From NCBI GenBank assembly GCA_032158125.1, contig JASKOT010000024.1, positions 1 to 64,000 on the forward strand: a stretch of DNA of 64,000 nt, written 5' to 3'. The DNA is from Papiliotrema nemorosa (lineage: Eukaryota; Basidiomycota; Tremellomycetes; Tremellales; Rhynchogastremaceae). A model generated the notes under the pieces. That model was not told the origin of the DNA. It was given only the letters and a program-made list of their open reading frames with translations, and did not search any database. The position numbers and the translations under genes are program-made. Of this stretch, positions 1 through 10,432 are shown in pieces (the stretch's first letter is position 1; each line of letters opens with the position of its first letter).

Positions 1-1382
1 GGTAAGAGGAGGAGATGAGTATGGTAACAGAGTGGGTGGTGTCGGTGGGTGGGAATGGCTCCTACAGTACGAGTACAGTTTACGGATTCGGGGTTTTTTG
101 GGCCCCCCCCCCCCCCCCCCCCCCCCACTATATTGAGGTCTGGCCCATTTGTAGTGTGATGCCATCTCTTCTTCGCCTTTGGCGCTATTTAATCCTCGCT
201 TGGCCGCTCTCTCCCATTGTCGCTCTCGTCAGTGGTAACAGAGGCGTGTCGATCAATTACCTAATTTCCCGAAAAGAACACGGCCAATCCAAGGGCGGGC
301 TTTACCCTAGACCGCCTAATAGCCCTCCCCTACTGCCTCCCTGGTGCTTCCTTCCTGGCGCCTCCCCGCCCATCGGATCCCACCTCTCGACTCTCTTTTT
401 CCACACACACCACCAACCCCCTCATTGTTGGACCCTCGCCGAGAAGCCATCATTCCATCTACATCTTCTGCCGCATACCGTCCGAATATATCCCCCGTTC
501 CCGTTTGAACGTGCTGCCGTGCAATATCAGATGTTCCTGTCGGCGGGTGCAATCACCCAGTGACACAACCAAGACCCAGTGATCGATATCCGCCAAGCGA
601 CTTTCTAGGGTCACTCGCGGCTCTCTATAGACGATACACACGATAGAGCCATCTAGCAGACAGGTCCTCGTCCACTTTGACATTGTATTTACACCTCGAA
701 GCGCGCAGAGCCAAAATCATCACCCCTGGAAAAATCCCAAGTCGCAGCTGAATCCCGACAGACGCCGGACACCCGGACTAGTGGATTCTTCAGTCTACCC
801 CATCCCTTCGAAAAGAGCAATAAAGTCCCATCAAACACGGCTGGGAGTGCTTGTGTGAGTCTCCCAGATTATCCATCTTGAGCCTCGCATACATAGGGAT
901 CGCGCTGAATACGCCAGCTCAACACCGAGGCGGACACCCTCCGTCAGGGGTATTTACCGGTCAACGACCATTACTATAATATCGACAGTGACCACTGTCT
1001 ATTGCTCTCGTCTATCTCGGTAGCAATCACGCTGGTAAGGAGATCTTATCACCCAACGACCTTTATCCTGTATCCCGAAAGTGTCTACGCACCGCTGTCT
1101 ACACACATACGATCAGGTACGCGGCACCCTTTGTTTCAACCATCCTCCCTCCTTCCAACCTTTGGAAACCCCCTACCTTTCGGTCCAACAAGAGAGAAGT
1201 GCGATCAAGTAAGAACAACGTGTACCGTTCTCTCCTGGGACCTGAGAGGGGAAGTAAAGTCAACAGCCACACACGCGACACCAGAAAACGGCACTGATCG
1301 GCAAACCTCGAGCCCTTCCAACCCTACACCGCGAGGTGTTACTTTTTTTTTTGTCATCCCTTCTCTTCCTCTCCTTTTCGTC
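1..1382. other. Upstream region of the bHLH gene, no supported gene
   Basis: No reading frame here shows a recognisable domain. The open frame continuous with the bHLH gene extends back to about 1002, but its residues before the ATG at 1383 are low-complexity and look like translated leader. A 24-base run of C is at 103-126. The CT-rich stretch just before the ATG (about 1340-1380) resembles a fungal 5' leader. The left part may hold the promoter or an end of a gene outside the window. Confidence 0.5.
103..126 (+). repeat. Poly-C homopolymer, 24 nt
   Basis: An uninterrupted run of 24 cytosines preceded by TTTTTTGGG. It is the longest of three C runs in the window; the others are at 39642-39650 and 61748-61761, all in non-coding DNA upstream of genes. 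Its exact length is prone to sequencing error. Confidence 0.9.
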
Positions 1383-3275
1383 ATGACCTCCCCTACCAGT
1401 TCTATCCGCACAATCAAAAGGGAGCCTGGTCTGGACAGGTACTCACCCTCGCCCATCGAAGAGAGAAATGATGGGTTGGGAGAGCCGGGCGCTTCTACTT
1501 CAACCACATCAACAGGCATCCCCGTTCCACGCATGCCCACGTCCTCTGCGCAGAGTCCATCTATCGGTGCGCTTGGTATACGGATAGGTGAACGTGAGCG
1601 TGACAGAGGCGTGGGAGCTTCCTCATTCCACTCATCTTCATCCTATTACCAATCTCCGTCAACTCATCATCCCTCAACCGCACGATCACCCTCGGGCTCG
1701 TCATTGTCTTCTCATCGATCCCACCCTTACGCAAGACGAGAGTCGTTTCCCCCGTTGCAGCCGGATCCCACCCAGCATTCGCACTCTTATCCGTCAAGGG
1801 ACACCGGCCGAGATCTGCCTCGGATACACCTGCCAGCACCTCCGCCAGCACCTGATTTATTGTTGAAAATAGAGGCAAACGATAGAATGGTGCCACCTTT
1901 ATCAAACTTGGTCATCCAGTCACCGCGGGAACGACCCGAGATGCGCCGGAGCCCGAGCGCTGGATCGAGCGGACGGCCGGGAGTTCAACTCCCTTCTCTA
2001 CATTCAATCACTGGCACGACGATCTCTCCTACCAGTCAAGTACATTCGGCGCACCCAAATTACTCACCAAGGAGAAGTATTTTGGATGATTCACGGCCAG
2101 TCTCGCCTCGTTCGCCGCCGCGAAGAGCCCCGAGTCCTGGGGCGTACCCCCTCCGTCCAAGCTACTCGTATGAACCGTTCCATCCAAGTTATCCTCCGCC
2201 CGCAGAGTACGACAGGCGATCGCCTGCTTCTGCTGATAATCGCTACCCGCCTCCGCATGAGCATCCCTCACTTCGACAACATCATCGAGCCTCCGAGACT
2301 TCGCGGTATGAGCATGATCCTTATCCTCCCTCCTCTCACCACTCATCACGAGAGACCGATCAGCAACACCCGGCTTTTCCCTCGCGTCAGGCGCATCACT
2401 TTTCGCATGCGCAATCACACTCGCATTATGCGCCTCAAATCCAACACGAATCGCAACATCGTCGTCATCATATCGGTCCTGAGCGAACATCTCATCATTC
2501 CTCGTCCGCTTCTTCACGTCGACGTGTCTCGCCGACGAAATATCAAGAACCAGCCTCGCCACTCCGTACGGTCCCACCTGAACTTCGAGGTTCAATGCCT
2601 CAACCTCCTGGAGCGTATTACGCTTCTTCAAATCGATACGGTGACCCTCCCACTCGATCCAGATCGCAGTCTCACTCGTCCAACTCTATCCGAGGTCAAC
2701 CTCCACCAGAGCCGAACGCAGATCAAGGGCCAGGACAGAACCGTCGTTTGGCGCACCTTATGAGTGAACAAAAACGACGAGAGTGAGTACATCTTGTGAT
2801 TCTACCCACAGCATTGCCACCGTTGCGTTGCCATCGCCAGATCGCAAGCTGATTGGATAGATCTATCAATTCAGGATTCACAGCTCTCCGTTCGGTCCTG
2901 CCCACTTCTGCCGCTACCGACTCCAAGGCCATCATTCTGCGTAAAGCCGTCAGTCATATTCACCACATTGAGAGTTTACTCCGTAAAGCAGGAGTCAACC
3001 CCTCGATAAGTATGAGCGCCCCCGTCTTGACCCCTTCGTCTTGGGATGACGACCATGACAGGATTGAAGGGTACAATATGATGGAGGGACCAGAACAAGG
3101 TGATGTGGATATGGACGAGGATCGGGGAGGATGGTCGTTGCAAGAAGCCCATGGACTAGAGCGGCCTCCAATGGAAAGACATGTGAGAGAGACACAGCGG
3201 GAGGAGGGAGGGATGAGATATAGAACCATGCCAGCTTCGTCTAGCTCGGGTTCAAGACGCAAGAGTCGGCAATAA
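1383..3275 (+). CDS. bHLH transcription factor, class B (E-box) type
   Basis: Two coding exons, 1383-2782 and 2861-3275, separated by a 78 nt intron with donor GTGAGT, branch-like CTGAT and acceptor TAG. Splicing joins HLMSEQKRRE to SINSGFTALRSVLP and creates a complete basic helix-loop-helix domain that neither exon encodes alone. The basic region has the H-x3-E-x3-R pattern of proteins that bind CACGTG. The long N-terminal part is rich in Ser, Pro, His and Arg and looks disordered; the tail after the HLH is acidic and then basic. The ATG at 1383 is chosen because it follows a CT-rich leader and because the upstream in-frame residues look non-coding. The specific orthologue (SREBP-like, MLX-like or other) is not assigned. 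Nuclear DNA-binding regulator by family. Confidence 0.85.
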
Positions 3276-4175
3276 AAGAAGAGGAAGAATAGCCTAATGG
3301 CTCACAATGCATATTTTGGGTTAGTGCGTGGAGACAGTCCTACCAAGGCATCAACTCCAGTACATCCCGCATTTGTGGATCTGCTGAAGATACTCGAACC
3401 GCATTCTGGAGTCTCGGGATTCCGACTGACCGTGCTGCCAGTACGGAAAAGTGTCGTCTTGGTGGATTGTCTGCGATTACTGCAGGCACCCCCGTGTATA
3501 TGAACGGGGTGGTCACGGCGAGGATACAGAGCTGGTCCCGCACAGGCGCTTCAGGTGTTCAGCAAAGCATGACTTTGTAATGTCTTCTTCCCGGTCTGAG
3601 CCCAGACTGCAGCGAGGGATGATTGTGAAGCTGGAGCAGTACAGTACATGGTGCGAAGTGGCCGGTCAATGCGGATGAATGTTCGCATGTGCGATTTCTG
3701 ACAAGGCTCCTTTTTCCCTGCATCTCACCCAATCGCAGTGGCAGATGATCCAGGTGAAGACTGCCTTCAAAGCCCCCAAGGAATTCGCGTGCGCGATCGA
3801 TACTATTGGGCACGCGCATCCACGTACAGTACATTACCAGTTTGTCGAGATGTCACTTCAAGAACCAAGACCGAGCATTCCAGCCCGCAATCGAGCGAAT
3901 GATGCGGATATTCATCTGCATGCGGTGACATTGCTGAATTGCTATGCACTGCACCAGGTACCATGGCGAGATTCGGGGTTGTTTTCGGGGGCATCGCCAT
4001 ATCTCAACCCCTGGTTCGCCAGGCCACTTCCTCCTCGCTCGCTCGGGGTAGTCTATCTTCTTCCTCGGACGACATCAACCGGACTCGATGTGCTGGAAGG
4101 GCTTCTTCGTCGTCTTCTTCTGCGGCTTGAGGGGCAAGAGGGAGGTGAGATTGACGGTGGGATAGTTTAGCTTGA
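3276..4175. other. Long convergent intergenic region, no supported gene
   Basis: About 900 nt lie between two convergent stop codons, which is long compared with other convergent gaps in this window (about 130 nt at 30645-30774, about 240 nt at 47239-47478). A 163-codon open frame on the plus strand at 3679-4170 has no domain and no convincing composition. The string GTACAGTACAT occurs twice (about 3638 and 3825). This could hold long 3' untranslated regions or a non-coding transcript. Confidence 0.4.
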
Positions 4176-5505
4176 TCAGGTCAGCATAGTCCTTGGGGTT
4201 GAATGACAAGGTTGAACGAGGTGTCGATCTAAAGCTGAAAGAAGGTGGTGCAAAAGGGGACGCCGAACATGGGACATACGGTAGTAAGTTCTGTAAGAAA
4301 CCCAAGCTGTATCCTTCAGCATAACTTCAAGGTGTTCTTAATAGGTTCTCAATAGGACTCACCGATAAACATGCCCAATAACGAACCGACAAGAACGTCC
4401 TGCCAGTGATCTGGGCCAAGTCAGCATCTCAACTACCCATATCATGCTCGAGTTGACTTCACGTACGTCTGTTATCCTCTGTCCTGCTGATGGCGACCAT
4501 GATACCGCCCAACAAGGGAGAAAGCGCAAACCAAGCTCGAGTCTGAATAATCAGGTCAGCGACAGCCCCCTTGTGCTTGTGAGAGGAAGCTGCGACTCAC
4601 TCGGTGTCCTCTTAGATCCCACAAATGCATCTTGCCCGCCAGGTACAGACTCAAAAACCCGAGTCCAGCGAACGATACTGCCGTCAGCGTCTATGTGGAT
4701 TGAGCGGGTGGGTCGTAACTCGCGGGAACTATGGCCCGAAGGGAAACTCTTGAACCCATCATTGAGGACCAACAAATTGGTATTTGTACATATATCCACG
4801 GTGGATAGCCCGAATACAGGATGATCTGTCGCTCCTTCTCGAGGGAGACAACGAGAGATAAGATCAGGTCGAGGTCGACCAACGGACATTTTGATGATTT
4901 GCGTCACGACCCCAGTCATAGTGTACGACATGAACAGGCCTACCTCTCAGCTTGAGTCCGATACACGCGAAAACAAGTTGGACTCACCGATGACTGCATT
5001 GTGCGTGTCCCATCGAGTTCGAGAGACGAGCAGACTAAGTGGGACAAGGATCAGAAGGGGGATTCCAGCAGAGATGATCCCTAACAATCTATACATCAGC
5101 ACGATTGATGTTGGTGTCCCAGCGGAGAGTGACGACTTACAGAGGGGGAACACGCTCGTGGACAGCATAAGAATGTTGGATCGAGATGTCGTTTAGTGAA
5201 AACTCCCTTTTATGTCCTCCAGATCGATTCAGAATCGCCAAAACAACCCACAACACCGCTGCCAATGCCCAATCTGGCGCATAACTCTTGACGATACTCC
5301 CCAAGCTACAGGGTATAGTGGCCCGGTTCAAATCTGCTTGTTCTTGAACACCCCAATTGATAGCGTCCGGTCGACGTTGGTCTTTCTGTGAAGAGGTAGA
5401 AGGACGACCGTTTGTGGGACGTGAATCGAGGGGGAGCTCCAGAGGTGGGGAATCTGTCCGTGCGGAAGGGAAACAGAATCGGACTGTATCTGTGAATGAA
5501 ACCAT
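4176..5505 (-). CDS. DPP1: PAP2-family lipid phosphate phosphatase (DPP1/LPP-like)
   Basis: A multi-exon minus-strand gene, start ATG at 5505 (MVSFTDTVRF). The three PAP2 phosphatase motifs are present in order across exons: K-x6-RP as KMSVGRPRP, PSGH in SFPSGHSS, and SR-x5-H-x3-D as SRTEDNRHHWQD, the last formed across a splice junction. Hydrophobic segments surround them (for example LLLGIISAGIPLLILVPLSL and LTAVSFAGLGFLSLYLAG), consistent with a six-span membrane enzyme. Family members dephosphorylate diacylglycerol pyrophosphate, phosphatidate and related lipids. After the third motif the chain reads WVSYRTYY then P, close to the family's YRxYYP ending, which places the stop at 4176. The first exon has a polar N-terminal extension. 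Family secure; exact substrate and last-exon acceptor less so. Confidence 0.85.
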
Positions 5506-5820
5506 GGCGAGCAAAGGGGAATGGAATGACAGTCAGAAGGAGCTGAGAGTAGTGAGCATTGACAGAATCCGTATTCCACGGAACAGCCCCTGCGACCGAT
5601 GCGGTCTCCACCGGGACCAGTCGGAATCAATGACAATCATCTCTTATTCAAATTCATCGCTCATCCTGCGCCAAGGTATTAGACGACTCGGATCGACGTA
5701 TAAAGATGCATATGGATAGCATATCGACAATATGTATCAGACAGGATCAAGAAAGCTGCCGAATCACGATCAACTAGGTCGCTTCACTCGACTTTTGTTT
5801 GGTACTGCACATCGTGCTGC
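5506..5820. other. Intergenic region between PAP2 gene start and SER3 stop
   Basis: About 315 nt that should contain the PAP2 phosphatase promoter and leader and the SER3 3' end. Overlapping open frames on both strands are shadows with no domain. I see no distinct motif. Confidence 0.4.
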
Positions 5821-7570
5821 CTAATCTGAGAGGTGTCAGTAATGCGCCCTGTATGCTCAAGAAATGTGTCGACTCACAAAGCAATCGAGTGTAGATGTTG
5901 GTCGAGTGGCCAGAGATTTGCTTGTAGATGTTCTCGACCTCTTCCTCTCCTACGTCACTGATATCCGCCATCAAGTACGCGATGTCTCCCTTTGAATCTG
6001 AGAATTGCTTGACGATATTGTGGTCCGCCAAGACATTGTTGACTCGCTTCAACACACCAGGCTCATTCTTGTGGACGTGGCACACTCGGATATGTCGATC
6101 GTCCTCGATCGTAATGGCTCGCAGGTCGACCTCGGGGAAGTTGACCGCTCCAACCGTCGTTCCACTCTCGATATATCGGAGCAAAGCCGTGCTGACCTCT
6201 GTACCGATAGCTCGTTGAGCTTCCTCGGTCGAACCACCAATATGAGGTGTCATGATCAGGTTTGGCACTTTGCGCAATCGGGGGATGAAGTCACCCAGTG
6301 TTTCTGTGAATCCAGGTCCGTTCGATCCAGGTTCCTTGGGGAAAACGTCGACCGCTGCACCTGCCAAATGACCAGACTCCAGAGCCTCGGCCAAAGCACT
6401 CAAGTCGACGACCTTTCCTCGAGCATTGTTGATCAGGTATGCACCCTTCTTCATCGCTGCAATCTCCTCTTTGCCGATGAGGTCGATGGTATCTTTGAGC
6501 TCGGGCACATGGAGGGTGACAAAATCTGCTCGGCTGAGTAATTCCTGCAGAGTCTCAACTTGTCGCGCAGTACCGAGCGGCATGATGGGGATGACGTCGT
6601 AATAGATGACGCTCATACCGAACGACTCGGCGAGAACAGACAATTGGGTACCGATGTGTCCGTAACCGATGATACCGAGAGTCTTCCCTCGGACTTCCCA
6701 ACATCCCTTGGAGACCTTGTTCCAGATTCCATTTCTGAGTTCTGACGCTCGGTCGATCAGTTGTCGGGAAAGAGCAATGATCTCTGAAATGACGAGCTCG
6801 GCGACAGATCGCGAGTTGGAGAAGGGAGAGTTGAACACGGCGATACCTCGTTCGGCAGCGGCGAGGAGGTCGACCTGGTTGGTTCCGATACAGAAGCATC
6901 CAATCGCGACGAGCTGGATTGTCAGTACAGACATTGCAAGGGGAGTCTCGACGCACGTTCTGACAAGCCTCGAGGACCTTTTTGGTGACCTTTGTCTTAC
7001 TCCTGATACCGACAGCAGTGTAGGCAGGCAGCTTGGAGATGAGCTCCTCCTCGCTGAACGCTTTGGTGTAGTGGTCCACCTGTCAATATCAGCTCGCATC
7101 CACGTACAGCCTTGAGTGTGCTCACCTCGAATCCAGACTGCTTCAAGAAGTTTGCTGCGTCCAAGTTGATATTCTCCAACAACAGAATCTTCTGCTTTCC
7201 TTGCCTTTTGGGCGTAGCGACACCTTCGGGTTCCTCTGCCAACGGGTAATCCGGTGGCAGGAACGCGGTGAGTTGCCTGGCGATGCTGTGTATGTTTCCC
7301 GACGCGCTTCGATGCCTCAGATGAGATCCGGGAGATGTACCCAAAGAAGCGCCAAACGAGTTGGCAGCGGCGAATGTATTCCTCGGAGAGGTGGAGAGGG
7401 CGGCTGAAGGTGATGTAGGGCCATATGAGGATTGAGGGACACCTCGGGTATTGGCGGGTATGGGGATGCTACAGTCAGCACAGTCGGGTGGGGGAGCGTT
7501 ACAAGTTGGGAGGTTCCGAGGCGGACACGGAGGGTCTTCGACCTGCTGAGATGGGTGTAGATTGCGACAT
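5821..7570 (-). CDS. SER3: D-3-phosphoglycerate dehydrogenase
   Basis: Catalyses NAD-dependent oxidation of 3-phosphoglycerate, the first step of serine synthesis in the cytosol. Visible in order: an N-terminal Ser-rich extension; the substrate-binding fold with the loop IGCFCIGTNQVDL; a Rossmann nucleotide site GKTLGIIGYGHIGTQ; the active-site region NNARGKVVDLSAL; PHIGGSTEEAQ with the catalytic His; and a C-terminal ACT regulatory domain (CHVHKNEPGVLKRVNNVL). The gene begins MSQSTPISAGRRPSVS at 7570; a 34 nt intron then joins to PIPANTRGVP. The last exon is only 5 nt: splicing at GTGAGT (intron 5826-5877) yields ...TRLLY followed by TAG, the conserved end of the family, instead of read-through into a longer unrelated tail. 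Divergent from UTP15. It could equally be named SER33. Confidence 0.93.
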
Positions 7571-8043
7571 GGGTGATGGGGCTGTTTAAATGGGGATGGT
7601 TGGGCTGAGCAAGATGATATATAGAACCAAGAGATGGAATCGAGTCGGTTGAGAGGGTCGTTCTTTTGCACTGAAATTCGGAGAGATCGAAATGGGCATC
7701 AGATCACGTCACTCGAAGGGGGCAAAATCGTAATTGGCGATTAGCGGGATCAAATCGGGGTGGATTACAAAACATCGCCGTGGCATTACAAAGTCGGTTT
7801 GTAATGCCCGTCCGGTGCGCTCTGTTGTGAAATATTTCGGTGGAGGTGTTCCGACCTCGCTCAAAGTTCTGATATCCCTGCTGCGTCGACTTGCGACTCG
7901 GCTCAACGACCTCTGTAGATCGAGCAAGACTTGGGGAAGGATCTCTATTCATTCAAGCATCGTAACGGCCGAAGCATCAGATCCCAAAGCGTGACAGGGG
8001 TACCCATTCTTCCAATTACACTCGTCTTGACCCCCTTCCCATA
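7571..8043. promoter_or_regulatory. Divergent promoter region, SER3 / UTP15
   Basis: About 470 nt between the two start codons. It contains an inverted repeat at 7782-7808, a further GATTACAAA copy at about 7763, and CT-rich sequence just before the UTP15 ATG. No TATA box is obvious. Confidence 0.55.
7782..7808. promoter_or_regulatory. Perfect 11-bp inverted repeat GGCATTACAAA-N5-TTTGTAATGCC
   Basis: The arms at 7782-7792 and 7798-7808 are exact reverse complements separated by GTCGG. The right arm plus two bases (GGTTTGTAATGCC, 7796-7808) recurs exactly at 51412-51424 in the MSH2 promoter. It may be a site for a dimeric DNA-binding protein or a hairpin. The function is inferred, not known. 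Confidence 0.6.
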
Positions 8044-9840
8044 ATGGACTTCCTGCCTGTCGCCCCACTGCCCGAGGCACCTCGAGCCTCCTCCTCCACC
8101 ACTCCCCACTCTCGTCATTTCCACTCCTTCCGACACCCTCTCTTCATCAAACACCCCTCTCCCATCACCCATATCCACTTCTCGCCCACTCGCCCACACC
8201 GTTACGCCATCAGCTCATCTACCCGGGTCCTGATATATGCCCCAAAGACCGGAAAGGTGGTCAAGCAAATAACAAGGTTCAAGGATACGGCCAGAGGTGG
8301 AGAATTTAGGAAAGATGGGAAACTGGTCGTTGCGGGAAGTGATGAGGGTCTCGTCCAAGTCTTCGACGTGAGCAGTCGAGCAGTCTTGAGAACAATGAAG
8401 GAGCATAATCAGTCAGTCAATTATGTCGGATCGGGTAAGAAGCTGACATTTAGGCCGGTTCATGTCACTCACTTCTCCCCGCATGAAGGACAGATATTAT
8501 CAGCTTCGGACGATAACACTGTCAAGATATGGGACCTCTCCACCCAGAGCTGTATAAACACCTTTTCCTCTCATACCGATTACGTCCGATCAGCCGTATT
8601 CCACCCAACCGATCCTCATCTTGTCCTCTCGGGATCTTATGACTCTACATTCAGGATACACGACATGCGGATATCCCCAGACTCCTCAAACGTCACAACG
8701 ATGAGGCATGGTGGTGCGCCCGTTGAAGACATTTTGGCTTTTGCCTCTGGTGGAGTGGGAGTTTCAGTCGGTGGACCGATATTACGAGTTTGGGATTTGA
8801 ACATGGGCAAGTGTATACGGGCGTTGAGCAATCACCAGAAGACGGTGACGTGCGCGACGTTTGACGGTACAAGGAAGAGGGTCTTGACAGGTGGTCTGGA
8901 TCAGATGGTCAAGGTGTATGATGTGGAAGAGTGGAAGGTCGTGCACACGATGCGCTATCCGGCGCCTGTTCTCACTCTGGCTGTTTCGGTGAGCTTTGAA
9001 ACACGCGGGAAATGCAGAAGTTGACAAGAAGCCGGACGACACACATATCGCAGCGGGAATGACGGATGGAACACTGTCTGTCCGAAGGCGTGACCCCAAA
9101 GCTAGCGAAGTGGCAGAGGAGGAAGCAAAGCAGGCTGCCTTATCAAATGGGTCCTACGAATACTTTGCGGATATGGAAGCGGTCTTCGGACAGGGTCACG
9201 TCAAGGCGAAGGGCAAGGATCTGCCACCGGTCGTTGGACCAGCAGACGAGTTCAAGGTCGAACGAAGGCGGCAAGAAAAGTTGCGGCCATTTGAGAAGCA
9301 CCTCAAATCGTTCAAGTACTCTGCAGCGCTCGATGCGGGTCTGAAGAAGGTGAGTACACATGTCAGGGTGAGGATACCATGCTAATGTCGCAGGACGTCC
9401 GACCGGCCGTGACGTTTGCTTTAATACAAGAGCTCATTCAGCAAGATGCTCTACGCATAGCTTTGGCTGGACGGGATGACGTGACTTTGGAACCGATTCT
9501 GTCTTTCTTGGTTCGACATGTGACCGATCCTCGATTCGGCGAAATGGCCAGTGATGTAGCTGGTGTCATTATAGGTAAGTCACCATACGCGCCAATATAC
9601 ACATGGCTAATCGATGCAGACATCTACACCCCGATATTGGGGCAGTCGCCGTTGATAGACGAGATGCTGGGTCGAATACAAACCAGAGTAGAGAGGGAGC
9701 TGGGATTCCAGAAGGAATTGATGAAACTTCGAGGGGCTCTGGACATGACCTTGACTCAGGTAAATCCTCGCATATGATGTAGACATGAGGATTAAGCTGA
9801 ATGCCAGGCGGCGATGACTCAGATCGCAACATCGTCATAG
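8044..9840 (+). CDS. UTP15: U3 snoRNP / SSU processome WD-repeat protein Utp15
   Basis: A nucleolar subunit of the t-UTP part of the small-subunit processome, needed for early 18S pre-rRNA processing and linked to rDNA transcription. The start MDFLPVAPLPEA is at 8044. WD40 repeats run through the first half (ILSASDDNTVKIWDLSTQ, VLSGSYDSTFRIHDMR, RVLTGGLDQMVKVYDVEEW). After a Lys/Glu-rich linker comes the C-terminal UTP15 domain (RPFEKHLKSFKYSAALDAGL, then LIQELIQQDALRIALAGRD). At least five introns; the first (8412-8453, 42 nt) is in frame and without stop, so a naive reading inserts 14 residues into a WD repeat. The final exon ends AAMTQIATSS at 9840. The acceptor of the intron near 8988-9030 is uncertain. 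Confidence 0.92.
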
Positions 9841-10432
9841 GATCATCACATGGTATGCATCACGACGTAATGTGCGACATGCGATCGACTGTCTTGGCCC
9901 GAGCACAACCACGAGGGCGCATGTCCTGGACTCACCATTCCGAGTGGCATACGAGGTGGCTGGATCCACCAGACCACCTCCTGACCGCCACTCTATGATC
10001 CAACTTCAACACGCCAACAACTGACAGGCTACAATATTCCGATTCTGACCAGAGAACAGCAATGTACCTGACTGTCGATCATTTTAGCGCTGATCAAAAC
10101 GCACTAACTCTCACGATCGGGGAAGAGGACAAGGGGATATTTATGTCTGGACTCGTTCGATACACCTTGGCGTTTTGCTTCATCCCCCGTTCCTTCTTTT
10201 TTCTTTGCTTATATCTTCTGACATTGTGGCGCTGGGTTCCGAGCTTGACATTTATAATATCGACGACTGTTTGACGACCACGAGCGATCTTACGACATCG
10301 ACCACGAGTAATACGAAGGCTTCGACCTGACCTCTAGAACGATATTACGAAACCTACTGATCTCACACCACTCGGCACGAACAGGACGTGATACAAACTC
10401 TACAGGTACACGCTTAACCTCTACACGGCAAT
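9841..10432. other. Intergenic region before the 10.4 kb gene
   Basis: About 590 nt with no supported gene. The sequence TTTATAATAT at about 10251 and the CT/AC-rich stretch at 10370-10432 could be the promoter and leader of the following gene. Short open frames here have no recognisable content. Confidence 0.4.

Noticed and set aside
3679..4170. 163-codon plus-strand open frame in the convergent gap
   Set aside because: It has no domain, no splice partners and no coding-like composition, and overlaps frames on the other strand.
4075..4305. Alternative C-terminus of the PAP2 phosphatase ending in a Lys-rich tail
   Set aside because: That frame does not keep phase with the SR-x5-H-x3-D exon; the in-phase choice gives the family-like YRTYYP and an earlier stop at 4176.
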